From Cristatella mucedo (taxonomy: Eukaryota > Bryozoa > Phylactolaemata > Cristatellidae), in contig WPIO01000054.1 in NCBI GenBank assembly GCA_009760855.2, positions 698,001 through 762,000 of the forward strand: a stretch of DNA of 64,000 bases, read 5' to 3'. The notes beneath the pieces are model-generated. The model saw nothing but the letters and a program-made list of their open reading frames with translations, ran no database searches and was not told the DNA's origin. The position numbers and the translations under genes were made by a program. Every line of letters begins with the position of its first letter. The stretch's first letter is position 1. This document shows, piece by piece, positions 1-13,149 of the stretch.

Positions 1-668
1 GATGCTTGGCCTGATGGGGTAGTATATCTGACAGATAGGCTGGAGCCATAGAATGAAGGGACCTAAAAGTGAGCGACAAAACCTTGAAGTCAATCCATTG
101 CCTGACTGGTAGCCAGTGCAGGTCGGCGAGAAGTGGAGTAATGTGGCAACTGCGACGCTCACGACAGATGAGCCTAGCTGCCGAGTTTTGCACCAGCTGC
201 AATCGCCTGATCGCACATGCTGGTAGGCCAGTAAGCAGTGAGTTGCAGAAGTCGAGACGAGATGTCACGAATGCATGGACCAACTTGGACGTGGTATCCT
301 TATCTAAACAAGCCCGAATTTTAGCAATGTTATGAAGCTGAAAATAGGCTGATTTGACTGTGGAGCTGATTTGGTCGTCTAACGAGAGGTCACTTTGGAA
401 TATGACACCTAGATTTCGAGCTGATTCAACTGGAGATATGCTGGCAGAGCCAATTTTGAGAATCAGCCTTTCCAATTTCTGAATCACACTAGGTTTGCCC
501 ATAACTAGTAAGTTAGTTTTATCATCGTTTCGTTTTAGAAAATTTGCTGCCATCCATGATCGGATGTCATCAATGCATGCAGCAAGTGAGTTGAGAGAAT
601 TTGAGGTGCTCGAAGGCTGGGAGGGATCAAAGCAAAGGTACAACTGAGTGTCATCCGCATAGATTGTC
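1..668 (-). mobile_element. LINE family A (CR1/L2/Rex1-like), truncated by window edge
   Basis: On the minus strand this translates as the end of a non-LTR retrotransposon reverse transcriptase. The catalytic YADDTQLY motif lies at 638-661. It is followed by a WMAANFL segment, a [15 protein letters not shown] segment and the LHWLPV and AYLSDILPHQA blocks typical of the region after the RT palm in CR1/L2/Rex1-type elements. The copy stops just 5' of the YADD box and runs off the window at base 1, so the 3' UTR is not seen. It is the only copy here that retains the catalytic aspartates, but the reading frame upstream is lost, so it is a dead fragment. The family assignment rests on motif recognition. 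Confidence 0.85.
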
Positions 669-1811
669 AAATAGATATAAACTAGTTTGCAGTCTTTATC
701 ATTTGATCCATAATTGCTAAGTAACGTTACATGTTCCAGGAATTCAATCGCATATGCGCTCGCATAGGGTTCATACACTAGCCATAAATTTTAGTTGCCG
801 CAATGTTAAATGCATCTCCGGTAGGTAGAAAGAATGAGAAAACTGACTAACGTGAATGCTTTTGCATCTCCTATTATGCCCCATAATAGAGCATTGCGGC
901 TAAAAAATAGCAAAACAACACAATCAGCGACTAATGCATAGTTTAGCAGAGAACCATTCAGCTGGGGGCTGACGAGAGGATTCTTGATTTTTATAATCAA
1001 TGACTCCTTTTTAGTTAATAAATAAGTATTTTCTAAATACTTATTAATGCCACACACATCAGAAATGCTGGAAAATTGGCATTATACTTCCTGAGGGACA
1101 GCGAAAGTCTCGTCAGTAAGAAGTCTCCGGACTGCTACTTTTTAGGAGTGGGGTCGGTATGATTTGAACCGCTCCTGGCACAGTTAGCCTAAATAACTCG
1201 CACGTAACAGTTAATCCTAATACCAAAACTAGAGTTTTTCTTTCTAATTATTCCTTTCTTATAGATCGCTAGCAATATGTATATAAATAAATTACTTTTG
1301 CCTACCGGCCTGATTGCTAACGTGGATTTGGTTAGACATTTTTTAGTAATTAGGAACATCCGGAATTGGTAAAAGACTGACACCTCGTACATGTCAATGA
1401 ATAGGGTGTATAGTAACTTAGTGCAGAGACATTCCCAACACCTATACGAAAAACATGTAACACTGCCTCTGCTGTAAATTAGTCGCGGCAGTCAGGCCCA
1501 ATTGGCTAGGTAACATCGAACTTGTTTTTAGCTTCTGATTTTTAACCAATCTCATTACTCAAATTTTCCTGGAAGTCATATGGCCCTATCTAATATCTGA
1601 TCAAGATCACCGCCAGCCCTTATTTAACGTGATTTATGATGAGCTTTCCATCATTCCGGCTTCTGGTTAGTCGTCAATTACTTGTCAATATGGCTTTTCA
1701 GTTCGCATTGCCAGTTAACTTTGAAAGAAAATAATTGAATGGTAAATAGCAAAAATGAAGGCTCAAAAACCATGTCTGTTATGTCACTACCCGCTGACTA
1801 ATTAGATATTC
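669..1811. other. AT-rich non-coding stretch
   Basis: No gene, exon pair or clear repeat is visible. A short tRNA-like B-box sits on the minus strand near 1150-1170 but lacks a partner arm. Confidence 0.5.
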
Positions 1812-1925
1812 AATAATAATAATAACAACAATAATAATAATAATAGTAATAACGAAGATTTATTTGTATTTAGCCTGTCAGAGAACTGAATGTCTTTCTA
1901 CGCACTTTAAGGTGCTATATAAAAG
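1812..1925 (-). mobile_element. Decayed 3' tail of LINE family A
   Basis: An AAT-rich run (1814-1850) is followed by a degraded match to the minus-strand family A tail: CAGAGAACT, a TCTTTCTA block, then CACTTTAAG and GGTGCTATATAAA. The last part is closer to the SINE1 tail, so the parent could be either element. Confidence 0.5.
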
Positions 1926-4189
1926 AATTGCCGAATGATTGTGCGGTAACATTCACAAGCAGCAGGCACAGTGTAAGCATGCACGTTACCGGACGAAGAG
2001 CGACTATATGCTGCCTCTGGGAGCTCTCTGCGTCCGCGCCGAACTTTCACGCGCTCCTGCAAGCAGCTCGGGAAGAGAAAGAACCGGCCTGCGTACGGCT
2101 ACTGCACCAACCGCCCGCCAGTCTGGTGCCAGTCGGAGATAGATAAGCTACACCAGCTAAGCTGAGGCTTATCGCTCGCAGCTTTGAGAGTCAAAGTTGC
2201 TCACCCTATGGCAGGTTTGCTCTGCTTCGGCCGAGGGCACCGCTGCGGACCACTCGTGGCCTGCATGCATGCATGCATTCCTTGCTGCATCGAGACGCAT
2301 GACCGACGAGGTTCATTCTAACAAGTTCTAATGAGGTTTCATGCTCCGAGCTTTATTGCTACCGAGCTTCCGTCGAGCTGTCTGCTTGTGGTAACTGGAC
2401 TCGCTATTTTATTTCTTTTCTTTCCGTGCTTCAATCTGACCCTGATCCCACGGGGTCAGATGTCTGAGCCTACTCAACATCAGTGTCTCAATTTTCTTGG
2501 CTGACTTTCTAGCAGCGTTCTTATTAATGAAGCTTTCAAACTTTTAACGGTTTTCAATGATGACCCATAAATTACAAGCACATGGTCAAGGTCGCTCAAC
2601 AGCATCACCAGTTAAAATAGTCTTGTCCCCTAGTCTAGCTGGACGCTTGGGGTGCTATATGAGTAGGAGATCGGCCTATCCGTGCATGATTTATGTAAAT
2701 TGGCTGAAATTCAAGTTTGAATGCTTGCAAGTGAAGAATGTTGTAAGGCATGTCAAGCCTGTGACTGCAAGCTTCGGACTAGTAAATGAACTGGCTAGTA
2801 AGATTAGCATAATGTAATCCTAAATATTCAGAATCACATGGATATAGTCTTGCTCGTCTAATAATTTGCAATGTGAAATTCTCGATTCTAGGTGTGTAAT
2901 AATAATAATATTAATAGTAATAATTGTAACGTCAGTAATAGAACTTGGCGTCTGTCTGGGCTATCTGCAACGCTTTACATTATGAATGATCAGGAGAGCA
3001 TAGCAGGAGCCTCTGCTGCCGACTGTCTTTAAGCGTAAGAGAAATTCAAAGTGGCTGAAAGTCCACGTGCTCCTCTGGCAATTTGCTCAGTCAGAGCAAA
3101 TTGTATTTTTTTTTGCTATTCAGAACCGAAACCTCGCCAATGAGAAGAGAGCGAGAAGCTTTTGCGCCGCGCTCTTTTGAACTTTGCTCCTTTGAACTCG
3201 CCCCTTTTTTTGTATGCTTAGCTTGCGCGTTCGCGATTCGTTACATATTAATAGCATATTAATAGGGGTTTATTTTCACGTTACATATTAATAGCTAGGG
3301 GTTTGATTAACTGATTAATTTGATACTTTGATGTCATTCAGCATCTTCGATTCAGCGTGCGTCGATTGATTGTCACGTGCAACGATGATTTTGGAGCTTT
3401 TGATTGCTCGCCTAAGCACGATACACGATTGCACGACAGTAAATTTTGCCGGTCACTTATTTCAACCGTACGAGAAATACAGCACCTGAATTTAATTTAA
3501 GTTCTCCGAGGACGCTGGAAAATATTTCTAGCGATAATACATTTTGAAATGCACGCGATTTAGATTTATCGCGATAGGATGACGAGGCTGGTTAGTCCTC
3601 TATCGAGCGGTCATTCGCTTTCATTGTGACCGACAATGTTCAGTGCGAAACTTTGTATAGCCTTTTACAGGTTTGACTACGAGAATATTGTTAATAATAA
3701 TGGTGTGTTTGTATTGCGCCATCAGAGAACTTAATCTCGTTATAGAGACTTTGCGTTTGTTGACTAAATTTCTGGCGACTAATCTGACGATGGATTACCT
3801 GGATGCTTATGCAGCTATCCTATATTTGGCGTTATTTTGGCTGCACAGCAGTAAGTTGTCGTTCAAGCAATCTTGCTCTGATCTATAACTGTTACTTTTT
3901 AGAGCAGCCATTTTTATGTCAGAATTAAAGCTAATCTTACTTGATTATTTATAGTGCTACCTGAAGACAACCAATTTGGGGTAATTTTTTAGAGTGGCAG
4001 TAGCTGCAGGAATCGACCATAATGCTTTATTTATAAAGATAAAAGCGAATATTATACCTCTAGCAGATTATTGTGTTTCGGATTAGTATCAGTGAGGATT
4101 TACTTATTTAGGATTTCTCTATAAATGCTATATTTAAAATTAACCAAATGTTACATTTTTAATTTTCGAAGGAGCAAAAAGAGATTTAA
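1926..4189. other. Non-coding stretch with two decayed LINE tails
   Basis: No gene is visible. Degraded family A tails on the minus strand are suggested at 2896-2985 (AAT-rich run, then AACTTGGCG and CGCTTTACATT) and 3688-3765 (AATAATAAT, then CAGAGAACTTAATCTCG). A short tandem of ACATATTAATAG occurs at 3242-3293. The rest shows nothing recognisable. Confidence 0.45.
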
Positions 4190-4300
4190 TGATAATAAAA
4201 ATAATATTAATTATAATAATGCACTTTTTCAAGCGTCCTCAGAGAACTCAATCTCTCTCTCTAGGCGCTTTACATTTGCTGCAATTACAGTACTTTAAAA
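4190..4300 (-). mobile_element. 3' tail fragment of LINE family A
   Basis: AT/AAT-rich sequence leads into AATGCACTTTTTCAAGCG, TCAGAGAACTCAATCTC and GGCGCTTTACATTTGCTGC. These match in order the reverse complement of the family A 3' end seen at 34.1-34.25 kb. Only the last ~100 bases of the element are present, as expected from strong 5' truncation at integration. Confidence 0.8.
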
Positions 4301-7300
4301 TAAAATTGATTAATGCCGTCACTGGAAGTTGAGTCCACAAGCCTTCAAACGAACAGTTAGTTTGTCTACTTCATTTTTTATTCCTGATCATGGAATTTAA
4401 TTTTTGAATTGGTTCTCTTTCTGTTTGCTCGTCCTCCTAAAATAGATTTGTTGTATACTATAGTGAGTCCCAAAGGTTTGCTGCTTCACATAAAAGCGGC
4501 ATCGCTAAAATGACCACTCCTTTCCCTAAGATAGAAAATTCTCCGGACCGGCGCCTAGTTAACTCGACTATAATCGTTATCCTAATTATTACCTAAGCTT
4601 CCAAGAACGATAGCGAAAAATGTATATTTCCATGCGGTCGCCTCAAGAACACAGGCTAACATCTTGCCTTAATCAGAGTACCAAGAGATACCCGTGGATA
4701 AACGAACCAGTATACATTAGATGTCATTTAGTTCATCTCAGTGAAATAATTCTACACAGTACACAGCGTTATAATATGCTAGCATCTGGACATCATACAC
4801 ATCAATGACTGAGCAACTGTATACAGATACACAAAATGATGGAAAATGATACCACATTTACATAGTCTTCGGGCTCACTCGCTTTCATGATATGATGGGG
4901 TTGAAAAAGCAAAGTCCATCATGATAGTTTTATTTCGTAGTAAGGCCTTACAGGATTTCTCATATAAATTAGGCTTGATATCACTCCAACTCTGGAAAAT
5001 TCCTCATCCGTCTTTCGCTCACTCCAGGTAAGTGACTTTCAGTGACTCTGATGCATTGCCATATTATTTAGGGTCAAAGCTGCAATCGACGTGTTGAGGG
5101 TTGGCGATGGAAGCCTTATTACTTAAATCGTGTGGTACTGACCCAGGCGACCTGAAGTTGTGGGATAAACCCCAGCTCGAGTGGAAAGTTTTAGCCCCTC
5201 ATCAGGCCAAGCTCACGCCGCCGGATTTAGACTTAGCAATTCAATGCATTTTAAGTGGGCTTTCTTTTTAATATAAAGGTCAATCATTGAGCGCTATTCA
5301 ACGCCATTTTTTTTAAAATACGTAATTCCCACTATCTATATCTGATTATTAATCCCCTACTAATCACCTGGGCAGGGGGTTTACCTTTATTTAAACTGAA
5401 GTGCTCGTACCAAACCCTGAAATACTTCGTAAAGACAAATGGCTAATCAATGGCGACTAGTTGCCGAGCTTGCTGCATCATCTCTCGAGCTTGAGTCGTA
5501 GATAGGCGACCTATTTGTCTCTACCACTGCAGTAGAGTGGCAATTTCGAAATTTGTTTTATCAGTAGTTTTGGCCATAGCAGGCACCATTGAGCTGGTTA
5601 TATAGTGTGACTGAACAACTACAAAATTGTGCACAGAGCGCATCCGCTGCCTACATTGCAATATTCTGAGCTTACACCATATACTAGCAGCACAACCTCT
5701 CGCTATTCTCATTGAGACTGTGTATATAATGTCAGAAGTGATGTTTAAAGACTAAAAATTCATCGTGCGGTATTTATTCTAGTGTGAATTGAATGGGGGA
5801 TATTTCTGATATGTATACAAAGGCAACTCAGTTATTAGAACCTATTAACGTGATAACATATACATTGAAGATTCTCTGTGTTATATTGAGTTTGTATTGA
5901 ATAATTTAGTACTGCTTGGAAACTGTCCTTTTTGGGTGGGCTTGGCTAAAGAACGCTAAAAGTTCATAGCAGTATGTAGGGCAACTACCGCAGAATTCGT
6001 TTCCCTCAAGCGTTTTGGGCTTGAATAAATGATCTCTTTGAAACAGTTGGGATGTAATAGACCCTCATTGTAGCCGAATGATAGCATACTACTCAGAAAT
6101 CCGCTTAAAATTGCAGTGGTCGCGTTATGTGCAATTATCTGTACTTCTATAACAGTGTGATGAACATTTCGTGTGGAAGTGAAATGCTTACTTTAGCTAC
6201 TTAAACCTAGTCTACCCACTGTCATTATTAAGGATACAGAAACGACCATTAAATTTCTAAAATGAAATGTGCATCCTAGTGAATAAATGTGCCAGATATT
6301 AGTGAAATTTACTCATCAGTCAGCACTGCAATGCATGTATCTAATGACCTTAGAATTGGTTATTTTTTGTACAGTCTGTTCGGGTTTTGAATCTAGACCA
6401 CCCTTGATACAATTAATAACCAGTTCTTTATTGATCTGCTATATCCTCATAGGCCAAAACATCGTAAACACTGCACTGCTATGTATAGTTTCAACATCCG
6501 TATTAGATTTCAGATGACAAAAGGCACTATACAACCAGTGAGCATTTTAAGAATGAGTTCAGCAAGGAATAAATTGCAGGTGCATTCTATTTGCATTTAA
6601 GAAAAAACTTTGGCTGTTATAATAAGAAAGCGTAATCTAGGCAGTATTTATGAAAATTATGCCCCTCGCTACCTGCGATTGCATTCTTTGTGCCTTCCAG
6701 TGTCACACAAATCTCACAGATTTCTTGCAGCTTGTTTCGATAATATAAGAAGTTAGATGGCAGAACATGCTTTCTCATATTAGGTGATAGTAAATAAAAA
6801 CTAAATTCTGCAGTCATTTCTCTCATTGCTCACAAGATCTTTGAAGTTTAAAACTTAAAATGACTTCAAGTAAGCATATTTTCTTCTTGCCTACTTTAGC
6901 AATGTAGTAATCTGGCTCCACAATGATTTACCATTTGATGAACGCATAAGCGTGCCAGTCAAGTCTGCCTGCTTTTGGCTACGTAACGTTCCGACGTTTT
7001 GACTAGCTTACATAATCGTTTAACAAAGAAGCTGTTTCGTTCCTTTCAAGCTTACGTCGAAAAATCTGTTACTCGCCACTTGCTGGTAGGTCAGCCTACG
7101 TAAGATAACTTTTAAATACTCGATGTTTTGGCAAAACTCCGTGACTAAGACAATGGTCTGCGAAACTCTACATTAAAATAGTACACCATATTTCATTGAT
7201 TGGTTCCTTTTCAAGCAGTGTACCGCCATGAACATCCTGTTACTCCCCCATGATCTCTTGATCCTACGGATCTTAATATTAATTCTTCCTGACAAGGCTC

Positions 7301-8215
7301 CACATCGTTCCGTATCCGACTGCTTAGTGGTGCATCCAATGAAATTCGATTCCTTGGCGACCGTGCCGTAGATTATATGCATCCAAAGCCTGGATGTTTC
7401 TAGGGACTAAAATAAAAACGTTAGCCTGATCGATTTCACTCAGCAAGATAAATGCACCAGTTATTCCAGCACGCTTTACTACTCCTATTGAATTAGCTTT
7501 TGAGGCCACAATTGTGAATACTATCACACGAAATGTAGCAAGCTTCCTTAGAAGAATATTCCCTAGAATGAGCTTTATTTCTGCAAGAGCTGATTTATAG
7601 TATTCGTAGTTTGTTTATGACGTTGTTATTTCAGTTACAGCCAGCTTATGGCCTAGTATTGTTGATGGCCTTTTTATTATTTGATGAGGCCAGTTTATTG
7701 TGGAGTGGAATATGGGATGTTGCTTCCCGTTAATAAGCCAGTGCGATTTATGGTGGTAATTAATTAATTTAATTTGTTGTAGTTTAACCAATATTAAGCA
7801 ACTGCATGTAGAGGTGAGACAGTTGCAACTAGGACGTTTGGCAGGGCGGTCGGACACAGGCCCACTTTAGCGTCCGTGTAAATATACGTCTACTGAAGCC
7901 AGATGCGGGGATGAGCTATCGTCTTCTTTGAATGCTTTCGCGAGGGTAGTGGCGTTTGGCGTGTACGCCTTTTGGATAGTAACTTTGGTGGCAGCCTGGC
8001 TTCGGAGATTGCTTGTTAATACGGCGGCAGTGAGTCGGCGAATCAAACTAAAAGAGCTACGTAGCGAGAGGTACTAGAAAACGCTTAGGGCTTTAGCTAG
8101 ATTTAGTTTTCAATAGTAGCTGGGGGGGGGTTTGCTTTGTCATTAGTCATTATGTATGCAGAAGGTAATGATATTCCCGTTTGTCTGTGCCAGCTGGTGA
8201 ATCAGCAGTGATACA
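4301..8215. other. AT-rich stretch without a recognisable gene
   Basis: Only short open frames occur here, none with domain-like composition or matching splice sites. Intronic or intergenic sequence is likely. A G-homopolymer lies at 8120-8130. Confidence 0.45.
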
Positions 8216-8216
8216 C

Positions 8217-8260
8217 GCTCGCGCGTGCGCGCGCATACACACACACACACACACACACAT
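8217..8260. repeat. GC/CA dinucleotide microsatellite
   Basis: Alternating purine-pyrimidine tract: a CG/TG-rich part at about 8217-8233 followed by (CA)n to 8260. It directly abuts the 5' truncation point of the next LINE copy. Confidence 0.9.
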
Positions 8261-8261
8261 C

Positions 8262-9187
8262 TTACTAGGTATAGGCAAATCCAGTGTGATTCACAAAGTG
8301 GAAAGGCCGAAGCTCAAAATTGGCTCTGCCAGCATATCTCCTGTTGAATAAGCTCGAAATCTTGGTGTCATGTTCCAAAGTGACCTCTCATTAGACGACC
8401 ACATCAGCTCCACAGTCAAATCTGCCTACTTTCAGCTAAATAACATTGCTAAAATTCGGGCTTGTTTAGAAAAGGATAATACGTCAAAGTTGGTCCATGC
8501 ATTTGTGACATCCCGACTTGACTTCTGTAACTCGCTGCTTGCTGGCCCACCGGCATGTGCAATCAGGCGATTAAAGCTTGTGCAAAACTCTGCAGCTAGG
8601 CTTGTCTTTCGTGAACGTCGCCGTTGCCACACCACACCACTTCTCGCCGACCTGCACTGGCTACCAGTCAAGCAACGGATCGACTTCAAGGTTTTGTCGC
8701 TCACTTTTAGGTCACTTCATTCTTTGGCTCCAGCCTATCTCTCAGATATACTCCCCCACCAGGCCAAGCATAGTACCTACCACCTGCTTTTCGGAATCCA
8801 ACAGTTCACCACAACCTTATACAAACCTCAAATCCTTTTGAGAACGCGCATTTTAGCTCGTATGCTTCCAAAGCCTGGAAATCACTCCCGACCTGCATCA
8901 GAACATCCCCTGACTTGACCACATTTAAAAAGAACATACAAACACACCTATTTAGGACAGCATTTAGTGGGTCCCTATGATTCGTCCTTCATGTGCTTAT
9001 GCGTGCTGACACTGTGCATGTTGCCACTAACCACACTTGCATGCTTACCCTGTGCATGTCACCCCTAACCACGTTGTTTATGTTGCTTATAAAGCATGAT
9101 ATTACTCACGATTCAATCGCGTTTCCCTTTGCAGCAAATGTGAAGAGCTGGTGCTTTATCAAGTGCATTATTATTATTATTATTACA
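8262..9187 (+). mobile_element. LINE family A, 5'-truncated 3' end
   Basis: Plus-strand fragment of the same element as at 1-668, beginning after the YADD box. An open frame of 182 codons (8370-8918) carries the post-RT region, with [28 protein letters not shown] and LHWLPVKQRI blocks. The 3' UTR follows, with its TTAGTGGGTCCC and GTGCATGTTGCCACTAACC blocks, ending in GTGCATT and an (ATT)n tail at 9168-9186. It is among the longest 3' fragments here, but with no catalytic motif it cannot move itself. Confidence 0.9.
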
Positions 9188-10191
9188 CGTATGCTCTCTA
9201 GCAACCACACATGCACAGGCACACCCACACTCACACATTCTCGCACGCACACATGTATAAATGTATACTTAAGCCAGTGGATTCGCTTGGCTGAGTCATA
9301 GTAGAATACAATACTGTTCATAAGCCAAGTGACAGAAGTGAGCCATTTTGGCACTTGACGGATGGACAGGACAGAAGAACGGCCTTTCTTGCTTTAATTA
9401 ATATATATATATAACGACATACATATATAATTAAGGATATATATATATATATATACTTATTTATCATTTAAATACGTGTGTATACAATAATTATGTTGTA
9501 AAGCACCCCAAAGAACTTACTTTATTCAGCCGATTCACATGTGCTGCAGGGCTCAAGCCCACCAACCGGATCGAATAAAGAGAGCACTGTACCCTTGGGC
9601 AAAGCGGCTTCCTTTTAAGAAGTTATGCACATTAAAATTGATGTGGCTAGACAGATCTGCGCGTAGATAAATGCTAATGAGAACGTTTTATAAAGTTAGA
9701 AAATGCAATTGAATTATAGGTCGTCAATGCCACTTCAGTTTAATCTCTTAACTTGTCGCAAAGTGTTGACCGTTGAAGTCCTCTTGATCATTCAATTTTT
9801 GTAGCTCTGTGCACAGCACACATATGAATTTGTCTGTCAACCAAGAACTTCAATTGAGTCATGCCATATTATTTCTTCTAATCACTTTGGCTCCGGTATG
9901 TGTCACTGCTATTCATCTGGCTACATGAAGTTTCTCTCATTAGCCAGTCTATTTGATGTTTCTAAATGGCTTTCTATGATACTTCTAAATGACTGCATTT
10001 CGTCTACTTCCAGCAATCGTGTCGCGACATTTAGAGAAGCAGGATTTCTTTAAGGATAAAATGCGATCCGTAATACATTCGTTCTATTTTCAAAATAGAT
10101 TAATAATCATTGCTTAGTTTTTGTCTGAGGATGAAAGATCAGCCAAGTTAAAGGCTTTCAGGAATTTCAAAGCTATTTTCCATGATTGCAG
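9188..10191. other. Non-coding stretch upstream of the protease exons
   Basis: A CA-rich stretch (9200-9255) and an AT dinucleotide tract (9399-9456) are present. Earlier exons or the promoter of the following protease gene should lie here or further upstream, but no exon with a convincing frame and splice sites could be picked out. Confidence 0.4.
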
Positions 10192-12745
10192 AAAGGAACT
10201 CCAAGCTAGTTTCTCAGACCCCCAACCCGGATAGCATCAGTGCCGATGTCGAATTTGATCTCAAAGCCATGGCTGATCTTGACCGGTAAGTGGCAAAACA
10301 ATTAAGCAAACTTCAAGCGGCCAACTAACTATATCTCACACTCGCTAATTTGCTCTCAAGCAACTGAGCTGTGGAGGTTAAGCGGGCATACTTGTTCACG
10401 AATCTATAGAACTCTTTAATTTAGTAATTTAAAAATTGTACGGTAACTACCACAGTATATGTACAACTTCTTCCATTCACATTAAATTCATCAGCGAACA
10501 ACGTGTGCTTCAATTGGCGTATAGCAATTAGCTTGCCATAAAACTTCGGTGGCATCTTAACTCGTTAAATGATCCAATCTTTGACGGGTATACAAAGAAT
10601 TTTTTAGAACCTTGTTTTGCACGGAACTAATCTTTTATGATGAATCTCAATCCAAGTGAATAAAACTTTTGCTTAGCGATGTAGACACATAAAATGGGCT
10701 TCTTGGATCTATGAACCTACTTTTTACTGGCTGAGCCTTGGAATGATATTTCAGAGATTATATCATGATAGTGTAGTTGTAAGTGTGAAAGAATTTGCCT
10801 TGCTTGCAGGATCGGCGGTACACAATTAAGGATTACCTGCATGGATTAGTAAGCAAGTTCCATTTTCAGGAGCAAACAAGTAGTAGGTAAAAATGCTAGA
10901 ATCCATTGAAAGAGGGAAGTTCCTGCAATCCTATAACTTCCACGTAAGTGAAAGACTGATATTGCATAATAAGTGATAAACATTTCAGATGAGGCAAAAA
11001 CATAACTTACTGCAAGTAACTGGATCTTTTTAGTTTTAAATTTAAATTCGATTATGAAATTACTTTTAATTTTGGGTTCAGTGACTATAGCCTACAAAGT
11101 GCCTAGTTTCTAATCGGAAAGTTAAACAACGTTGTTAACATTATTTTGCTGATACGTGGAGAGAATTTTAGCTGTTCACAACTGTATTTTGGATATGCTC
11201 AGATAATGGCAGACTGGAAGAATAACTTGTTAAACTGTATTGTCTGTTAAAATAATTTGCTGCAGCAGGTTACATGATGATACTGGCTATCAGTGCTTGT
11301 TTAATGAAGCGGATTGGCATAATTTTTGAATTTGTTTATTAAATAAGCAATTGAGGATATTTGAAATTATGTTGATTTGAGAGCTTAGCTTGTTGCAAGA
11401 AGCCGATGTAACAGTAAAGAGATCCGTACATTTCACATTAGCTCCTGCATTCCCTGCATTCCACCATTTTATATTCATTCCGATTTTAGGATACAACTGC
11501 TGATGCTGTGACACACCAGTTACATTGAGATTTTTTATTGCATGTAATTTTTAGCATTGATAGAGGTTCCAGAATTTTAGCAAGAGTTAAAAACTAAACT
11601 ATGCTTTTACAGGTTACGTAAAGATCTGGGATCATTCTCGTACTACGTTGTCAACGGAAACACTGTCGTAGTGCACGCCGAGGACAAGAAGGCGAGAGAC
11701 AACGCCGAAAAGTTGAAGGATTCAATTGCAGAGATTTGTCAAAGATGCGCTAGTGTGGACGTTATTACGAAATTTTTTCCCAATGCGATCGATGCCAAGC
11801 TGTGTGGTAAAGGCATCGGGGCAGATTTGAAAGTTGGTGATGAGCACAAGCAGCAAGTAGGGATGTACATCCAATATGAAGGTGCTGTGTACTGGGTTTC
11901 TGCAGCACACAACTATTTGCCGCACAGTGAAACCGGCGGAAACGCACATGAGCAGCTCAGGGTAACTAGTCTCATGCACAATGGCGTCGAGGGTGGGTTT
12001 ACACCTTGCCGCTTGAAAATGCCTGACGACGAGGGGCCGATCAGAACGCCAACGCCGCACGCTTGCTGGCTGGAAGCTCCTAAGAATACTACGGGACAAG
12101 TTCTCCGTCACTCAGTGGACATCATGATGGGGCCAGTGCCTTTGACCGAAGCATATCAATCTAGAGCATTCCAGAGTGGCATGCCAGCAGGAGTGAGCAT
12201 GCACGAAGTGCGAGGCCCCTGCCACAGCTGCCAGTCACACACATGCAACCATTCAGGGCGACTGATGAGCAATTCGCGCTACGCTATTAGTGGCTGGAAG
12301 AAACTCGAGAAGGAGCTGGACGAAACGCATGCCCGCTATTTAGCGAAAGATCTGATGGGGAAAAGAGTGCGGTGCCTCAGCAGCAGCAGGAAAATGGTGA
12401 GTGGAAAATGGTCGAGTGATTTCTATTCAGGGAAATCTATGTAACGAAGTGACCGGGTTGAGAGTTGAAAATGCCTTGCTCACAGCTTCACAAGACGAAA
12501 CCGCCCCGGAGCCTGGTAATTCAGGCAGCGTGCGGGTACTGGGAAGCGAAAACATAGCTGTCGCTATGACAGTCGCCATTTTACACGATCCTGAAGCAGT
12601 CATCAGAACACCTGTGTGGGTGGCACAGCTTCTTCATCCATGCTTTGAGGCGTTCTCCCACGTTCACAGGAGCGTTTTTCCAGATGCCCATAAATTCCTA
12701 CCTGTTAGAGGAGGTACCAGGCGGAGCAGATGCTTGTCGTCATAA
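10192..12745 (+). CDS. Trypsin/HtrA-like serine protease domain protein (5' end missing)
   Basis: Three exons join without breaking frame: 10192-10285 (after TTGCAG, before GTAAGT), 11613-12396 (after TTTTACAG, before GTGAGT) and 12431-12745 (after TTCTATTCAG, stop TAA at 12743). Intron phases are 2 and 0, giving 396 residues. The protein shows the triad of a PA-clan serine protease: His in WVSAAHN (11908), Asp in HSVDIMM (12118) and Ser in PGNSGS (12521). The Ser motif is closer to HtrA-type GNSGG than to trypsin GDSGG. Between Asp and Ser lies a Cys/His-rich insert (CHSCQSHTCNH, about 12220-12252) and a charged helical segment. No signal peptide is seen in the recovered part, so an intracellular role is possible. 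ATTAAA (12757) and AATAAA (12778) follow the stop. The start codon and first exon are not identified. Substrate is unknown. Confidence 0.85.
12397..12430 (+). other. 34-nt phase-0 intron of the protease gene
   Basis: ATG|GTGAGT at the left and TTCTATTCAG|GGA at the right bound 34 bases. Removing them joins frame 1 to frame 2 exactly between codons and brings the catalytic Ser exon into frame with the His/Asp exon. Without removal the frame ends at 12444. Confidence 0.75.
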
Positions 12746-12756
12746 TTCGGTATACA

Positions 12757-12783
12757 ATTAAAGTTTTACTCACAAATAATAAA
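12757..12783 (+). terminator. Polyadenylation signals of the protease gene
   Basis: ATTAAA at 12757-12762 and AATAAA at 12778-12783 lie 12 and 33 bases beyond the stop codon. Confidence 0.6.
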
Positions 12784-13149
12784 TCATGTACCGAATATTA
12801 ACTCGGCTTTGCAACCACTTGTCAGCTTCCGATGCCACTCGGTGACAACGCCTGGCCAACAACACCTTGTGCTTTTCGTAAAGTTCTCCGAGAATTGTTC
12901 AAGGAACGTCTTCGTGTAACCAAAAATTGAAATGGCATTACCAAATACACGATATTTGCAGGGGCGTCTGCATTGGTTTCATTTTGTGCGGTCAGAACCA
13001 AGACACCCACACCGGCTACCGAGCGCCTTCAGCAGTAGAAGTGAGGTGTTTGTGAGGCTCCGAGGTGCTCAGCTGATGGCCGCACAAGCTGCCCCAAACA
13101 ACTAAAGCACCGAAATTGGTGCCTATAGCAAACTTGAAAATAAGAGCTC
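12784..13149. other. Intergenic stretch, nothing recognised
   Basis: No coding or repeat signal was seen between the polyadenylation signals and the next LINE tail. Confidence 0.4.

Noticed and set aside
69-335. Plus-strand frame in the first LINE (also 8432-8704 minus and 26423-26689 plus)
   Set aside because: It is the complement of the LINE C-terminal coding strand; the same shadow recurs in several copies.
1145-1185. tRNA gene or SINE head on the minus strand
   Set aside because: Only a B-box-like GGTTCAAATC; stems do not pair and no A-box is at the right distance.
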